Source: Euphorbia lathyris (taxonomy: Eukaryota > Streptophyta > Magnoliopsida > Malpighiales > Euphorbiaceae). Taken from it: a stretch of 64,000 nt of DNA. The stretch is taken from contig NC_088915.1 of the NCBI RefSeq assembly GCF_963576675.1, positions 6,825,001 through 6,889,000 of the forward strand, in the 5' to 3' direction. The notes under the pieces are model-generated. The model worked only from the letters and a program-made list of their open reading frames with translations, was not told where the DNA came from and searched no databases. The position numbers and the translations under genes were made by a program. Of the stretch, positions 22,069-33,375 are shown in pieces; position 1 is the first letter of the stretch; every line of letters starts with the position of its first letter.

Positions 22069-22815
22069 AGAACCAAGAGAGAAATAGAACTGGATAAAGC
22101 AGAGGCGTAGAGATCGGGGAACGATTTTAATGGAGCATGCCGATAATAATTTTGGTGCTAAACCTTTTTCTTATTTAATTTTTTATTCTTTTATTTCTTT
22201 AAAATTATGTATGTTTCGAATTGGAAGAGCATAGTTAATAATTGGCTTAATACATTTTTTTGTTGTCTGAAGTTGTCGAAAAAATTAAACTTTTAAATTT
22301 AGCTTGGGTGCTATATTAGTATTCTAAAATTGGCTTAGATCCCGTTAAATCCTTTCTAAATCTAAAATCTCAATTTTTTTGGATTTGTTAAGTCATTTTA
22401 AGTTTAAATTTTTAATTTATTTTGGTCTGGTAGGCCTTTCTTAAATTTAAATTTCTAAATTTTTTCACCTATTAGACATTATCTGAATCCAAATTTTTAG
22501 ACACCAATTTAGCCAAATTTATTTTTCCACAATGCGTGTAAAATCTGCTCTCAATCGAACAATTCTGTATTCGCCACTGATCTTATCTACACACCACATA
22601 GTAAACAAAGTAGTGTAAACGAAGTAAAGAAGATAGTAGGAATCTCTTAGTGGTGACTAGAAGAAAGATTACACTTTTGTAAGTCTTCATCATGTGAATC
22701 AGTATCTCATCTGTTAATGTATTAATATATTAAGAGTAAAATAGTAAATCAATATTGTAATTAATAGTATAAATACTTGTAATCTCAATATCATAAATAA
22801 GAGTGTTTATTAAAT
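22069..22815. repeat. 3' flank of UBL2, no gene
   Basis: Up to about 22240 it matches the other UBL flanks. 22360-22500 has imperfect tandem units with AAATTTAAATTTCTAA-like words related to 18940-19200. Rest AT-rich without signal. Confidence 0.5.
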
Positions 22816-23201
22816 GGAAAAATTACAAAACTGGGTCAAATTTGAGGCCTATTTACATATTTAACCAATTTACTCAACCTACTACATATCTAGACTGATT
22901 TTGTGTGACTTTCCCATAATACCCTCAATATTATGCGAAGCTAATGTTTGGTTTACTTAATGAATTTAGTTCGCATATGCGAAGCCTGCGAAACTAAAGT
23001 TTGATTTACTTGATGAATTTAGTTCGCATACGCGAAGTCTGGATATGTTTTGAAGCTAATTCGCGAAGTGGTATATAACAAGAAATGGCAAACAACAACG
23101 GATTCTAACATTAAAATCATAACATTATCAAAATTTACAACAAGATTGCCACAACAACAACATTTACAACAAGATTGCCACAATAAACTCCTAACAAAGC
23201 A

Positions 23202-23419
23202 CTTCAAAGTGAACCTAACTAATCCGGTACAAATTTTGAAGCAGATGAGTAATCTTGGTGTGCACCATGGGACACATCCATCTCAAAAGGTCTGGACTTC
23301 CATTTCTCATCCCAAAAATGGCACTTTAGACCTTTTGGGATGGACGTGTCTCACGGTGCACACCAAGATTACTCATCCGATTCAAAATTGGTACCGGATT
23401 AGTTAGGTTCACTTTGAAG
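23202..23419. repeat. Long hairpin: two 92-bp inverted arms, 34-bp loop
   Basis: Left arm 23202-23293, right arm 23328-23419; I count 85 of 92 positions matching. The arms start CTTCAAAGTGAACC and contain GTGTGCACC. A third partial copy of part of the arm follows at 23428-23456. As RNA it would form a long stem like those that seed new small-RNA genes; transcription is not shown. Confidence 0.85.
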
Positions 23420-23694
23420 ATTGACATCATGGGATGGACGTGTCCCATGGTGCACCCATGACACAATCTCTCCTAACTAACCATTTCAGGAGTGAATGTG
23501 TCAATCTTCGGGAAATTCATCCCTATACAGGAAGGAAAATCATCTCCCCTGCAGCCCAGTACGACGCCTTCCAAAAAGGGATGTTACGTATTCAACCACC
23601 TACAGAAAAAATTAATCGTGTTAGGCAGCGACAAAGAAGATTTTGGCTTCATGAAATGAGGATTAGCGAAGCATGCGAATGTAAATGTGCAGGG

Positions 23695-23970
23695 AAAGAG
23701 ATGATTTTACTTCGCTAATCGATGTTTTCGCGAGGTATGTAATGTCTGAAACGTGACGATCTACGTCACATATCGATGCTTTCGCGAAGTCTACGAGGAC
23801 TGAAACGTGAGGATCTATTCGCAGACTTCGCGAACTAATCGATTCGCGAGGTAGATCCAAACGTTTCAGACTCTTTCTCTTCGCAGATCTTCGCGAAATC
23901 ATCGATTCACGAAGTAGATCGTCACTTTCTAGGCTCTTTCTCTTCGCAAAGTATCGCGAACCCATCGATT
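23695..23970. repeat. Tandem repeat rich in TTCGCGAA
   Basis: About five imperfect units near 55-60 bp, each with TCGCGA, ATCGAT and a CTGAAACGT or ATCGTCAC word. An open frame on the minus strand (23965-23663) reads through it as a repetitive peptide and is not likely to be a gene. Confidence 0.6.
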
Positions 23971-24609
23971 GCGAAGTGTATTCATGAAAAAACGCAGAAA
24001 AAACAACAGATACTTACATTTTTCGCCCCTTTCACCCCCTAAAGCGTCAATAACAATATGATAACATGGGCAAACGAAGGAAATAACGTAGAATAATCAT
24101 TTCTAACATGGTAACAAGAAGAAAGAAACCAAGTAACGAACAGGAAGATGAAGAACCATGGCTTCGTTTTCTAGGGTTAGGAAGTTGCAGAATCAAGAGA
24201 TGAAGAGATGAAAAAGAGAAATTCATTGTGATTTTGACTAAATGGTGCAGATTTCGTGCCATTTAAAGGAAGAAATGAAGATCAAAAGTCTTGAAATCAT
24301 TAATGCATGAGCAACTTTTCGCATAACCAATGAGATAGGGGGAGCGGCGGTTCGCGAGTGGTGAAAGTGGGAAGGTTAGGGGTATTATGGGAAAGTCGCA
24401 TAAAATCAGTCTAAATATGTAATAGGATGAGTAAATGGGTTAAATATGTAAATTGGCCTCTCATTTGACCCAATTTTGTAATTTTCCCTATTTTTATTTT
24501 GACGTGTCAAATGAGTTAATTAAGAATTGAGGTTAAATTCTGTGGCCATTGATGTAAATTACACAAAAAAAAAAAAAAAAAAATCGTCTAATTAAATCCT
24601 AGAAGGCTT

Positions 24610-24763
24610 GTGTCTCGTCTTGTTTTCCAGAGCCTAGCTCTAATCGGAATCCGAGTAGCTCTTCCTTTCCAATTCTATAAAAAGCCACTGCAATTTGTCC
24701 TTTCCGTAATTACAGTTGCGAAATAATTATTCTGTTTGAGCAGAAAATTACAGGGAAGGAACG
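24610..24763 (+). promoter_or_regulatory. UBL3 promoter and leader
   Basis: TATAAAAAG at 24676-24684, 88 bp before the ATG, within the copied block CTAATCGGAATCCGAG ... ATTACAGGGAAGGAACG. An A-run (24565-24583) lies just upstream. Confidence 0.6.
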
Positions 24764-25093
24764 ATGCAAATATGGGTAAAAATTCCGGCCGAAAAAACCA
24801 TAAGTGTTGATGTGTCGGTGTTAGACACCATAAGCGATCTGAAGAAGAAGATCGAAGAGAAAGAAGGGATTCCGGCAGATCATCAACGCCTAATATTTGG
24901 TGTCGACAAACTTGAGGATGATCGGACTCTGGTGGACTACAATATCAAAGACAAATCAACTTTGTACCTCTTGGTAAAGCTCATAACTAGAGATGCTCAA
25001 GATGCGGCGTCGTTTTGCGGTTTCTCCCCAAAATCGAGAGAAATAGAACTGGATAAAGCAGAGGCGTGGAGATTGGGAACCGGTGGATTTTAA
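24764..25093 (+). CDS. Ubiquitin-like protein UBL3 with the longest tail
   Basis: 109 residues. W4 replaces the S4 of the other copies, and K33 is kept as in ubiquitin, where the others have N. It has the four-T form of the tail (ASFCGFSP) but lacks the block that brings the UBL1 stop, so the frame runs on through [18 protein letters not shown] before TAA; it thus ends in GGF, not GG. I44, R42 and F45 are kept; D48 and D63 replace lysines. Which tail is ancestral is not decidable here. The downstream TTTTAATGGAGCATGG block is shared, so the stop is at a homologous site. Confidence 0.73.
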   Translation: MQIWVKIPAEKTISVDVSVLDTISDLKKKIEEKEGIPADHQRLIFGVDKLEDDRTLVDYNIKDKSTLYLLVKLITRDAQDAASFCGFSPKSREIELDKAEAWRLGTGGF

Positions 25094-25205
25094 TGGAGCA
25101 TGGCGATAATAATTTTGGTGCTAAACCATTTATTTATTTATTTATTTCTTTATAATTATGTATGTTCCGAATTGAAGAGCATCGTTGATAATTGGCTTAA
25201 TAATT

Positions 25206-25578
25206 GTCCCTGTTTGGTAAATAGCGTTTTGAGAAAAAAAGAGCGATTTTGCCCAACTTTAGCGGTTTGACCACTGAAACCGCTGATTGGAGTGTTTTGG
25301 GGGGAGAGAGTTTTAGGATGAAAACGCTAATTTAGAAAAAGCTCCTAAAATGAGCTTTTTCAATTAGCGTTTTGCAATATTAAAATTAATGGACTTCTTT
25401 AATCCTAATAGATAGACTCCCCCTCAAATATTAAAAAAAGAAATGCCCTTATTCGTCTTTTTGCACAAACCGCTATTATCAATCAGCTAATTTTTACCAA
25501 ACAGGTCTACACAAACATCTAATCAAATCAGCTAATGTAATCAGCTAACAGCTAACAGCTAATTCCCAAACAGGGCCA
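25206..25578. mobile_element. MITE with TGTTTGG termini
   Basis: Ends TGTCCCTGTTTGG and, mirrored, CCAAACAGGGCCA, with AGCTGTTAGC/GCTAACAGCT words inside. A second similar end (25590-25690) follows, shared with 10380-10480. hAT- or Harbinger-type by its ends; target duplication not clear. Confidence 0.55.
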
Positions 25579-25761
25579 TTATTGGTTAAGGGTCTGTTTG
25601 GTTGAGCTGTTAGCTAATAGCTGTTGCAGTTGCTGTTAGCTGTTTGCAGTTGCAGTAAGTTATTAGCTGTTTAATTACTAGTGTTTGGTAAAATTATATT
25701 GAAATGTTGTTGTTCGGATTTAAAATGTCTAAAAAGGACATGTTTTAAATCAATCAACGAT

Positions 25762-26089
25762 GAAATCATAAAAGGAAAAATATGAAAAAAAATGCCCATA
25801 ACTTATACAACTAGGAATAATTTTACCCTTAACATCTAAAATTGTGCAATTTTATCCATAAAGTTGGCAGTTAAGAGCAATTTTGCCCCAAACATTGGCA
25901 AGTTGGGTCGATTTCAGATATTATTACTTTTTTACAACCGTGTGATTAATGAATTACATTTACGCAAGTTCATGGGGTTAACTGAACATTTTATTCAAGT
26001 TCAGGAGGCTATCAGGATACTTTGAAAGTTCAGGGACCAATCAAACTTTTTGGACAAATTCTTGAAAAAAATTATGTATTAAGCTTTAA
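25762..26089. repeat. R1 fragment joined to the right half of an R2 MITE
   Basis: 25762-25925 is the left half of the R1 copy that in unit 1 carries the LINE (no LINE here). At about 25928 it switches to the right half of family R2 (CAAGTTCATGGGG, CAGGGACCAATCAAACTTTTT, TATTAAGC). The middle of both was lost, probably by deletion between them. Confidence 0.55.
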
Positions 26090-27081
26090 TAATTGAGGAG
26101 CATCATTAATAATTGGAGGGTTGTTATATAATAAAAAATATTTTTTTAAAATAATTTCTAAGTCTCATCTTATTCGATATGAGTTTATTGAAGATTGAGG
26201 AAAATATGGTAGTGGATAGGATGGAGTGGAGAGAGAGAATTTATGTCGCTGACACGACTTGATTTTACGATTTCGTATAACGGTTCATGTTAACCGATCC
26301 CAAATCATTTTGAAACTAAGGTTTTATTGTTGTTGTTGCAGTGGGTCCAAAAATTAGCGAAAATGAAAAAAAAAATTAGTCTTTCATACACCAACAAAAA
26401 GTATTGAACCTCACTTACCAACCATATATTGTCATAGCATGCAAATGCTTTCTCTTTCCCGTAATGTAGAGTGAATGATTTGTTGCTTTTGAGAGTAAAA
26501 CACTCTCTTGGGACGGAGAGTCTCTACAATTGGACAATGTCCAAACCAACCATTCTAATGGTTGGAGAGTGTTTTTTCAAAGGCAAAATGATCCTTAAAA
26601 TGGACTATTAAAGATGCTCTAAATCTCTTTTCTTGAACCACTTCTTAGGTTTACTTTGCAAATATAGGACATGTTTGTCAAATAGCCATTAGTGGTTAGT
26701 TAGCTTTTTTACTAACCGATTTGACTAACCGATTATGTAAACTTGTCTAATAAAACTTAGCAGATTGTTAATAACTAATAGCTGTTTTTATAAAATGACA
26801 AATAGGATATGATAAAAAGCTTTATAGTATATCTTAACCATCATTTGATAGTAAAAATCAAAACCCTTTTTCTTTGGAGAAAAACATTTCTTATCAAAGA
26901 ACTCTTATTTCAACCTCGTACTTTTTGGGATCACAAGTGAATTGTTGATGAATTTCTCTAAGAGAATTATTAGCGGTTGGAAGATTGAGAAAGCTTGCCA
27001 TTTTTTTGGTCCAAGACTTTGGTACCATTCTTAAAGAGTTTTTGTAAATCCTAAGATAAATTCAAAGAGCATCTTTTATTG
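26090..27081. repeat. Unit 3 DNA with empty site of the CRM-like element
   Basis: Matches 10240-10380, 12960-13086 and 18732-18900 of unit 1 in that order, without the insertions. From about 26640 on I see no match in the window and no gene. Confidence 0.6.
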
Positions 27082-27090
27082 TAATATCTA

Positions 27091-27423
27091 TTTTTTTCCC
27101 AGAAAGTGATATTCATTAAACGAAAGAAAGCCGACAGAGGAAAAACCTCTGCTTACAAAACTGCTTTGGCTCGAAGCCAATTGGTACAAAGAAAATCATC
27201 TAAACACACTGAATCAAAAATAAGGGCTTGTGTAGCTACTAAGTGAGCTGCCCAGTTACAATTCCTCCTAACTAGAACAAAGGTACAGCTAGGAATAACG
27301 GCAGATAAACGCTCAATATCCTCGACCAAAGTTAAGATAGAGCTTGGTTTTTCATTGGTTCTGTAGTTGAGCGAATCGATTAGCTGCTTTGAATCCCCTT
27401 CTAAAATAACTTGAGTGAATCTA
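27091..27423 (-). mobile_element. Short 5'-truncated LINE (RNase H end)
   Basis: Bordered by TAATATCTA (27082-27090 and 27424-27432). The minus strand encodes the end of a plant LINE RNase H: LEGDSKQLIDSL, CTFVLVRRNCNWAAHL, then a stop near 27157 and a short A-rich tail on the left. The subfamily differs from the other LINEs here (no TACC before the tail). Confidence 0.8.
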
Positions 27424-27432
27424 TAATATCTA

Positions 27433-27923
27433 GCTTAAGCATTTGTAAATATATTCATGCTACCATTCCATGGAGACATTATCTCCATTGAATGAAGGAT
27501 CAAATGTTGGTTTAGAAGGTTTGGGTTACTCATAAAACATGAAAGTATCATCATTCGACAGTTCTTCAACTGTGGGTTATGTTACCCCAGGTGTTGGTCT
27601 GAAAGAATTTTGTTTGTCCTCCATGAGTATTTGGGTGATATCAGTCGTACAAGCATTAAGTTTTGAGGAAAAATCATTAGACATTTCTTCTAAAGAGTTT
27701 GAAGAATATTTTGGAACTAAAGTGAAATAAGATTATTTGTCTTTGGATGGTATGGGACATTTTGGCTCCAAATGAACTAGAAGAAGGTAAAGTATTTTTG
27801 TGCAAATAAACAGTAGCTTTTGTAGGTGGAGCTTGGTGAAGATATTAATGGATTAAGGGAAAAAGATTATAAGATTTTCTTGCCGGAGGAAAAGGTGAAA
27901 AATAATTAGAAAATCTGGAAAAT
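27433..27923. other. Unit 3 DNA, unassigned small open frame
   Basis: A 63-codon frame (27539-27730, plus) ends with a Phe/Glu-rich stretch, but has no relative in the other units and no promoter that I can see. 27735-27923 matches unit 1 at 19375-19590. I do not call a gene. Confidence 0.35.
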
Positions 27924-27928
27924 GGATC

Positions 27929-28453
27929 TGTTGAACAAAACTCTACTTCGAACGATCAATCAACCACACAGATAAACGATTTCACAGATCGCAGATTGGA
28001 TCTTGAAACAACAATCAAAAGAATACACACAGAATTTACCCTGGTTCGGCTTAAAGGCCTACATCCAGCAACTTCACTAATCAATGGAGATTACAACAAG
28101 ATTGAAACAGTTTCCTTTCAAGAAACTCTCGTGTTTTCCCAATCCCCAACTCAGTATATCACAGTGTATACAAATGACTTCGATAAGATAAGATCTCTCT
28201 AAACTACTTCCCAACCTAAACCTTTATAGGCTTTACAAGATTGTGAAAATACCTAAGATACCCTTTACTTAAAATGTATTAACACACCAAGACCATGCTG
28301 ACTTGATGACTCAGCATCATGCTGACTTGTTGACTCATAGTCATGCTGACTTGATTACTCACACATGCTGACTTGATAACTCACACATGCTGACTTGATT
28401 ACTCACAGTCATCATCAGCACATCAGCTCGTGATAGAAAAACAACGACTTACA
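27929..28453 (-). repeat. 3' LTR of the Tork-like element
   Basis: 525 bp, plus-strand ends TGTTGAACAAAAC...CGACTTACA. Contains a short tandem array (28294-28410) of CATGCTGACTTGAT units. Polypurine tract GGTGGAGAT (minus strand) lies just inside at 28454-28462. Confidence 0.85.
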
Positions 28454-28505
28454 ATCTCCACCTTGTCTTTCTGATCACCCCATCAACTAGTGAAGAAAAA
28501 TATGC

Positions 28506-28742
28506 TCAAGGACCATTGACCATCCTAACCAGTTTCAAGCAATGTTCAAATTTATTACTTGAAACAGATTTGGTCAACATGTCGGCTGGATTGTCCTCAG
28601 TTCCCACTTTCACCACCTGAATAGTACCAGTGCTAATCACATCCCTGACGAAATGCATTCTCACATCTATGTGTTTGGATTGTTCGTGAAATACTTGATG
28701 TTTTGACAGATGTATAGCTCCGTTAAGACCCCTCTCAGCCAC
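28506..28742 (-). pseudogene. Copia RNase H, C-terminal end, catalytic motif deleted
   Basis: Encodes HLSKHQVFHEQSKHIDVRMH and NPADMLTK, the usual end of copia pol. The stretch that should carry the CDSQ motif between the LRG...L helix and AIHLSK is missing, an internal deletion that removes a catalytic aspartate. The frame is shifted relative to the RT frame before it. Confidence 0.8.
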
Positions 28743-28800
28743 ATTGCTTCCTTTACTGCCTCTGTGACGGCAATAAACTCTGCCTCGGTTGTTGACAAAG

Positions 28801-30639
28801 TCACAACTGACTGAAGATTTGCCTCCAACTTATTGCCGTTCCAAACACTGTGAACACGTACCCGGTTTGAGATTTTCTGGTGTCAATGCTACCAGCATAA
28901 TTAGAATCAACAAACCCTGCTACATCATCCACTAAGGCCTCAGCTCCACCATAACTCAAACCTTTACTTAATGAGCCTTTGACATACCTCAGAACCCACT
29001 TCACTGCTGACCAATGTGCTCTCCCTGGATTTGCCATGAACCTGCTTATGAGACTCACAGCATGAGCCAAATCTGGGCGTGTACAAACCATTGCATACAT
29101 TAGACAGCCTACAACACTGGAATATGGCACCCTCTCCATGTCTTCTTTTTCCTCATCTGTCTGAGGACTTTGCTTACTGCTCAGCTTGAAGTGACTTGCA
29201 AGTGGAGTGAGTACGGCCTTTGAATCCGTCATACCAAACCGTTCTAACACCTTACTCAGGTAAGCTGACTGACTTAGAAATAGCTTCTTTCTTCCTCTGT
29301 CTCGTGAAATCTGCAATCCTAAAATTTTCCGTGCTGACCCGAGATCCTTCATCTCAAACCATGTGTTTAGTTGTGCCTTTAACTGATTTATGGCTGCTTT
29401 GTTGTGACAAGCTATAAGCATGTCATCAACATATAACAAGAGATAAATCTTAGAGCCATCACTAAGGTTTCTACTATACACACACCAGTCATAACTAGAC
29501 CTATGAAAGTCATGACTTATCATAAACTCATCGAACTTCATGTACCACTGTCTAGGGGACTGTTTCAGACCATATAGAGATTTCTTAAGCAAACATACCC
29601 GCCGGTCTTTATCTCCTATTTCAAAACCCTCTGGTTGTTGCATATATATGACCTCATCTAGGTTTCCATGAAGAAAAGCAGTTTTAACATCTAACTGTTC
29701 TAACTCTAGGTCAAAACGAGCTACAAGAGAGAGAATAATCCTAATAGACCTATGTTTAACAACCGGAGAATAGATTTCATTAAAGTCTATACCTTCCTGT
29801 TGTGTAAACCTTTTGGCAATTAACCTAGCTTTAAACCTAGGTCTCTCTACACCGGGTATCCCTTCTTTTCTTTTAAACACCCACCTTGACCCGACCAACT
29901 TCTTATCAGGAGGTTTATCTACCAAAATCCAAGTCTCATTTTTATCAAAAGATTTTATCTCATCCTTCATTGCGATAAGCCACTGTTCCTTGTCAACCGA
30001 ATTCACAGCTTCCCTATAGGTTACAGGTTCAGCTTCTTGTACTTCCTTAGCAACACTAAATGCATAAGCTACAAGGTCCTCAAAACCATATCTAACCGGG
30101 GCCCTAGGGACTCTTCTTTCACGGTCTCTAACAAGTCTATAACTTTGACTGGATTCGGTAGAGCTACTATCACTCAATTCTTGTTCAACTCGATGAGTGT
30201 TTTCACTATTCCCCTCAAGCTCCACCTCACTCTTAATGTTTTCAGAGTCTTGAATGGGTTCAGGAATTCTCGGTTCTAGCTGAGTTTTCTCTTGGTTTTT
30301 CTGATAAGGAAAATCCATCTCATTGAACACTACATTTCTGCTCACTATGGATTTCTTATAACCAGGTTCTAGGCACCATAACTTATAGCCCTTGACTCCT
30401 ATAGGGTAGCCTATAAAAACACATCTTAGAGCCCGAGGTTCTAGCTTTTCCTGTCTAACGTGTGCAAAAGCCGAACAACCAAACACTCTAAGTTTTTCAT
30501 AATCCTCTGGGTGATCTGACCACATTTGCATAGGTGTTTTAAAACCTATAGCAGATGATGGGCACCTATTGATTAGGTAACACGCAGTTTGCACTACTTC
30601 AGCCCAGAAAGACTTAGGGAGACTGGATTGGATTAACAT
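28801..30639 (-). pseudogene. Copia integrase end, reverse transcriptase and start of RNase H
   Basis: 612 codons. Contains the integrase C-terminal region (SFWAEVVQTACYLINRCP), RT with LDVKTAFLHGNL, SLYGLKQSPRQWYMKFD and YVDDM (YLLLYVDDMLIA), and RNase H with PYSSVVGCLMYAM and VDSNYAG. A missing base near 28834 moves the RNase H end out of frame. The start overlaps the preceding frame by seven bases because of an extra AG in an AGAGAG run at about 30645-30655. RT motifs themselves are intact. Confidence 0.85.
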
Positions 30640-31628
30640 GCACCTAACTCTCTCTCTAGGATAGTCCTATTATACCTCTCTGCTAGGCCATTCTGTTGTG
30701 GAGTTCCAGGAACAGTGTGATGCTTGGTTATACCCGACTTCTTGCACAAAGTGATGAAATCTTTGTCAAGAAACTCCAAACCATTATCGGTTCTCAACCT
30801 TTTGATTTTCTTTCCTGTTTGATTTTCCACAAGCACTTTCCAATCCTTGAACGTTTGCAAGGCTTCATTTTTGTGAGCTAGAATATAAACCCATACTCTT
30901 CTAGAGTAATCATCAATAAGGGTCATAAAATAGGTCCTCCCACCATGAGACTTAGTTCTTGTTGGCCCCCATAGGTCAGAGTGAATGTATTCAAGAATGT
31001 CCTGGGTTCTATGGGTTGCTGACTTAGGAAACTTGACTTTACTAGACTTCCCTAAGACACAGTTCTCACAGAAATCTATTTTTCCTATGTGATCTTTACC
31101 AAAACAACCTTGCTTCCTAAGTTCATGTAAACCTACTTCACTCACGTGACCTAGTCTAAGGTGCCAAAGAGTGGTTCTATCTGTTTTGGACTCGGTGAGA
31201 TTTGCTGCAGAGACTAACACAGTACTACCTAAGAGAGTGTACAGGCCATTACTCATGGTACCTTTCATAACAACTAAAGATCCTCTAGCTATTCTTATGA
31301 TACCCCCTTCGGCTCTATAATTGTATCCTTGTTTATCAAGCGTACCCAAAGAAATTAAATTTCTTTTCAGTTCTGGCACATACCTCACACCGGACATAAT
31401 CCTTTCTTGGCCATCGAACATCTTCAGCCTGATGGAGCCTTGACCCAGTACCTTGCACAACTTATTGTTGTCTAGAAGAACCCTCCCACCTTCTTCTTGA
31501 AAGTCTTCGAACCACGTCATGTTGGGAGTCATATGGAACGTACACCCGCTGTCTAGGATCCAGTCGGTGTTTGGATCTTTATCAGTGACAGCGAGAACTT
31601 CAGCGCTCTCATAACCTTCTTCTACCAC
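30633..31628 (-). pseudogene. Copia protease and integrase
   Basis: Protease DSGCTFHM near the start; then the GAG-pre-integrase region LWHLRLGHVS, an HHCC finger (H-x3-H...CENC), and integrase with D (YIHSDLWGP), D (LRTDNGLEF) and E (NGLAERYNRT). All catalytic residues are seen. The reading frame opens from the gag lesion at 31684-31690, so it has no real start of its own; it ends early at an AG insertion. Confidence 0.85.
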
Positions 31629-31674
31629 GGCGGCTTCACCTTGATCTTTAGGTTGGCCTTGGCTCTTCTTTCTT

Positions 31675-32418
31675 TCAGGACAATTTTTTTCTGAAATGTC
31701 CTTCTTTATGGCAGTGGAAACACTTGTAGACTTTGCCTTCTTTAGTACCTAAGGATGGAGTCTTGGACCTTTTTCTGTTCTTGTTCTTTGGCTTGTGGGA
31801 GTCCTTTTTCTCAAACCTTCCGCGAACAAGCAATCCTTCCGCAGCTTCAGTGTTGGTGCTAGCCTCAATCTGTTTTGACTTTAGAGCCATAAGAACTTCT
31901 TCCAAGCTTAACGTTTCTCTTGCGTACTTCATTGTTTCAACAAAGTGACTAAAAGAATGAGGTAAGGAATTCAAGATCATTATGGCCTGATCTTCATCTT
32001 CAATCTTTACCTCTATGTTTTCTAGGTCAATTATGATCTTTGAGAAATCATCAAGATAATCTTCGACTGGCTTGTCCTCATTCATCTTGAAACCAAAAAG
32101 TCTTCCCTTCAGATAAACTCGATTGGTGAGCGTCTTTGTCATGTACAACTGTTCAAGCTTGAGCCAAACCCCAGCAGCTGAGGTTTCCTTTGAGACTTCT
32201 CTAAGCACCTTGTCGCCAAGATACAGGACGATCGTACTGTAAGCCAATTCAAGAAGATCTTCTTTCTCCTCCTTCGTCATCGTCGCCGGAAGTTCTTTCT
32301 CCCCCTTTAGAGCCTTCGCAACCTTCATCTGGACCAAGATTGCTTTCATCCTTTGTCTCCATAGCGCGAAATCACCCTTGCCGTTGAAACGCTCGATCTC
32401 GATCTTTGTGAAACCCAT
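31675..32418 (-). pseudogene. Copia gag, frameshifted in its zinc knuckle
   Basis: Starts at ATG 32418 (MGFTKIEIERFNGKGDF), 18 bases after the primer-binding site. Carries the copia gag region with W-x-x-L-E-Q-L-Y and DYLDDFSKIIIDL, and the first part of a knuckle C-F-H-C-x4-H. A run of seven A (T on the plus strand, 31684-31690) has one base too many, which removes the last cysteine and ends the frame six codons later instead of running into protease. Confidence 0.85.
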
Positions 32419-32435
32419 TGATCTGTTCTTGATTA

Positions 32436-32447
32436 GCTCTGATACCA
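32436..32447 (-). other. Primer-binding site of the Tork-like element
   Basis: TGGTATCAGAGC on the minus strand, two bases inside the 5' LTR; initiator Met tRNA. Confidence 0.85.
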
Positions 32448-32449
32448 AT

Positions 32450-33044
32450 TGTTGAACAAAACTCTACTTCGAATGATCAATCAACCACACAGATAAACGA
32501 TTTCACAGATCGCAGATTGGATCTTGAAACAACAATCAAAAGAATACACACAGAATTTACCCTGGTTCGGCTTAAAGGCCTATATCCAGCAACTTCACTA
32601 ATCAATGGAGATTACAACAAGATTGAAACAGTTTCCTCTCAAGAAACTCTCGTGTTTTCCCAATCCCCAACTCAGTATATCACAATGTATACAAATGACT
32701 TCGATAAGATAAGATCTCTCTAAACTACTTCCCAACCTAAACCTTTATAGGCTTTACAAGATTGTGAAAATACCCAAGATACCATTTACTTAAAATGTAT
32801 TAACACACCAAGACCATGCTGACTTGATGACTCAGCATCATGCTGACTTGTTGACTCATAGTCATGCTGACTTGATTACTCACACATGCTGACTTGATAA
32901 CTCAGCATCATGTTGACTTGATAACTCACACATGCTGACTTGATAACTCAGCATTATGTTGACTTGATAACTCACACATGCTGACTTGATTACTCACACT
33001 CATCATCAGCACATCAGCTCGTGATAGAAAAACAACGACTTATA
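32450..33044 (-). repeat. 5' LTR of the Tork-like element, expanded
   Basis: 595 bp. Same start as the other LTR; last two bases TA instead of CA. The CATGCTGACTTGATAACTCA array (32815-33000) has about three more units than in the 3' LTR. Confidence 0.85.
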
Positions 33045-33049
33045 GGATC

Positions 33050-33375
33050 AACATATTATGGAGGAGCATATAATGATCGAGATCGACTCTTTGCTAAATC
33101 TAGTTCTTCCTAAACTAATTAGTCTTTTAACCTTCTAATTATTACATCTTTCTTTAGGTTGAATTCTTAGACTAAATCTTCTTTGAGAAATCAAAGTATG
33201 AAGTTTGTTGGGTTAGATACTTTTGTGTTTTTAGGGTAAATTCAGTCGACCTTCTAGGATATAGTTACGAGGCTTAATATATTATTTGCTTCCTCGAATT
33301 TGTCTAAAAAGTTTGATTGGCCCCCTGAATTTTTAAAGTGTTTCAATAGCCTTCTCAACTTGCATAAAATGTTTA
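33050..33375. repeat. Unit 3 DNA and left half of an R2 MITE
   Basis: 33050-33285 matches unit 1 at 19720-19940. 33278-33375 is the left end of R2 (GGCTTAATATATTATTTGC ... TGATTGGCCCCCTGAA). Confidence 0.6.

Larger units (their letters stand above)
22816..24488. mobile_element. 1.7-kb foldback (terminal inverted repeat) element
   Basis: Ends GGAAAAATTACAAAACTGGG and, mirrored, CCCAATTTTGTAATTTTCC; the inverted match runs on for about 110 bp (TACATATTTAACC, TTTTATGCGACTTTCCCATAAT-like words). I found no convincing target duplication. The interior has short open frames (23050-23406, 23434-23718 plus; 24262-24047 minus) without recognisable domains, a long hairpin and a TTCGCGAA-rich repeat. 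It looks like a non-autonomous DNA transposon. Confidence 0.65.
27929..33044 (-). mobile_element. Tork-like Ty1/copia retrotransposon
   Basis: 5116 bp between GGATC duplications (27924-27928 and 33045-33049); unit 1 at 19555 gives the empty site. Order on the minus strand is gag, protease, integrase, RT, RNase H, as in copia elements, and pol resembles the Tork/Tnt1 group. LTR point differences are few (about 1-2% by eye), yet the LTRs differ in length by 70 bp through repeat copy number. Four frame lesions make it inactive. Confidence 0.88.

Noticed and set aside
22816..24488. The foldback element as an autonomous transposon with a transposase
   Set aside because: Interior frames are short and none carries a DDE or other transposase motif.
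27539..27730. 63-codon frame as a possible small gene
   Set aside because: No domain, no promoter block, no counterpart in the other duplicated units.
27996..32723. A 68-codon open frame present in both LTRs of the Tork-like element (27996-28202, 32517-32723)
   Set aside because: It is duplicated only because LTRs are duplicated; no domain, and copia LTRs are not expected to code for protein.
28294..33000. Regular CATGCTGACTTGAT direct repeats resembling a CRISPR array
   Set aside because: They lie inside LTRs of a plant retrotransposon, the 'spacers' are the same as each other, and no cas genes exist.
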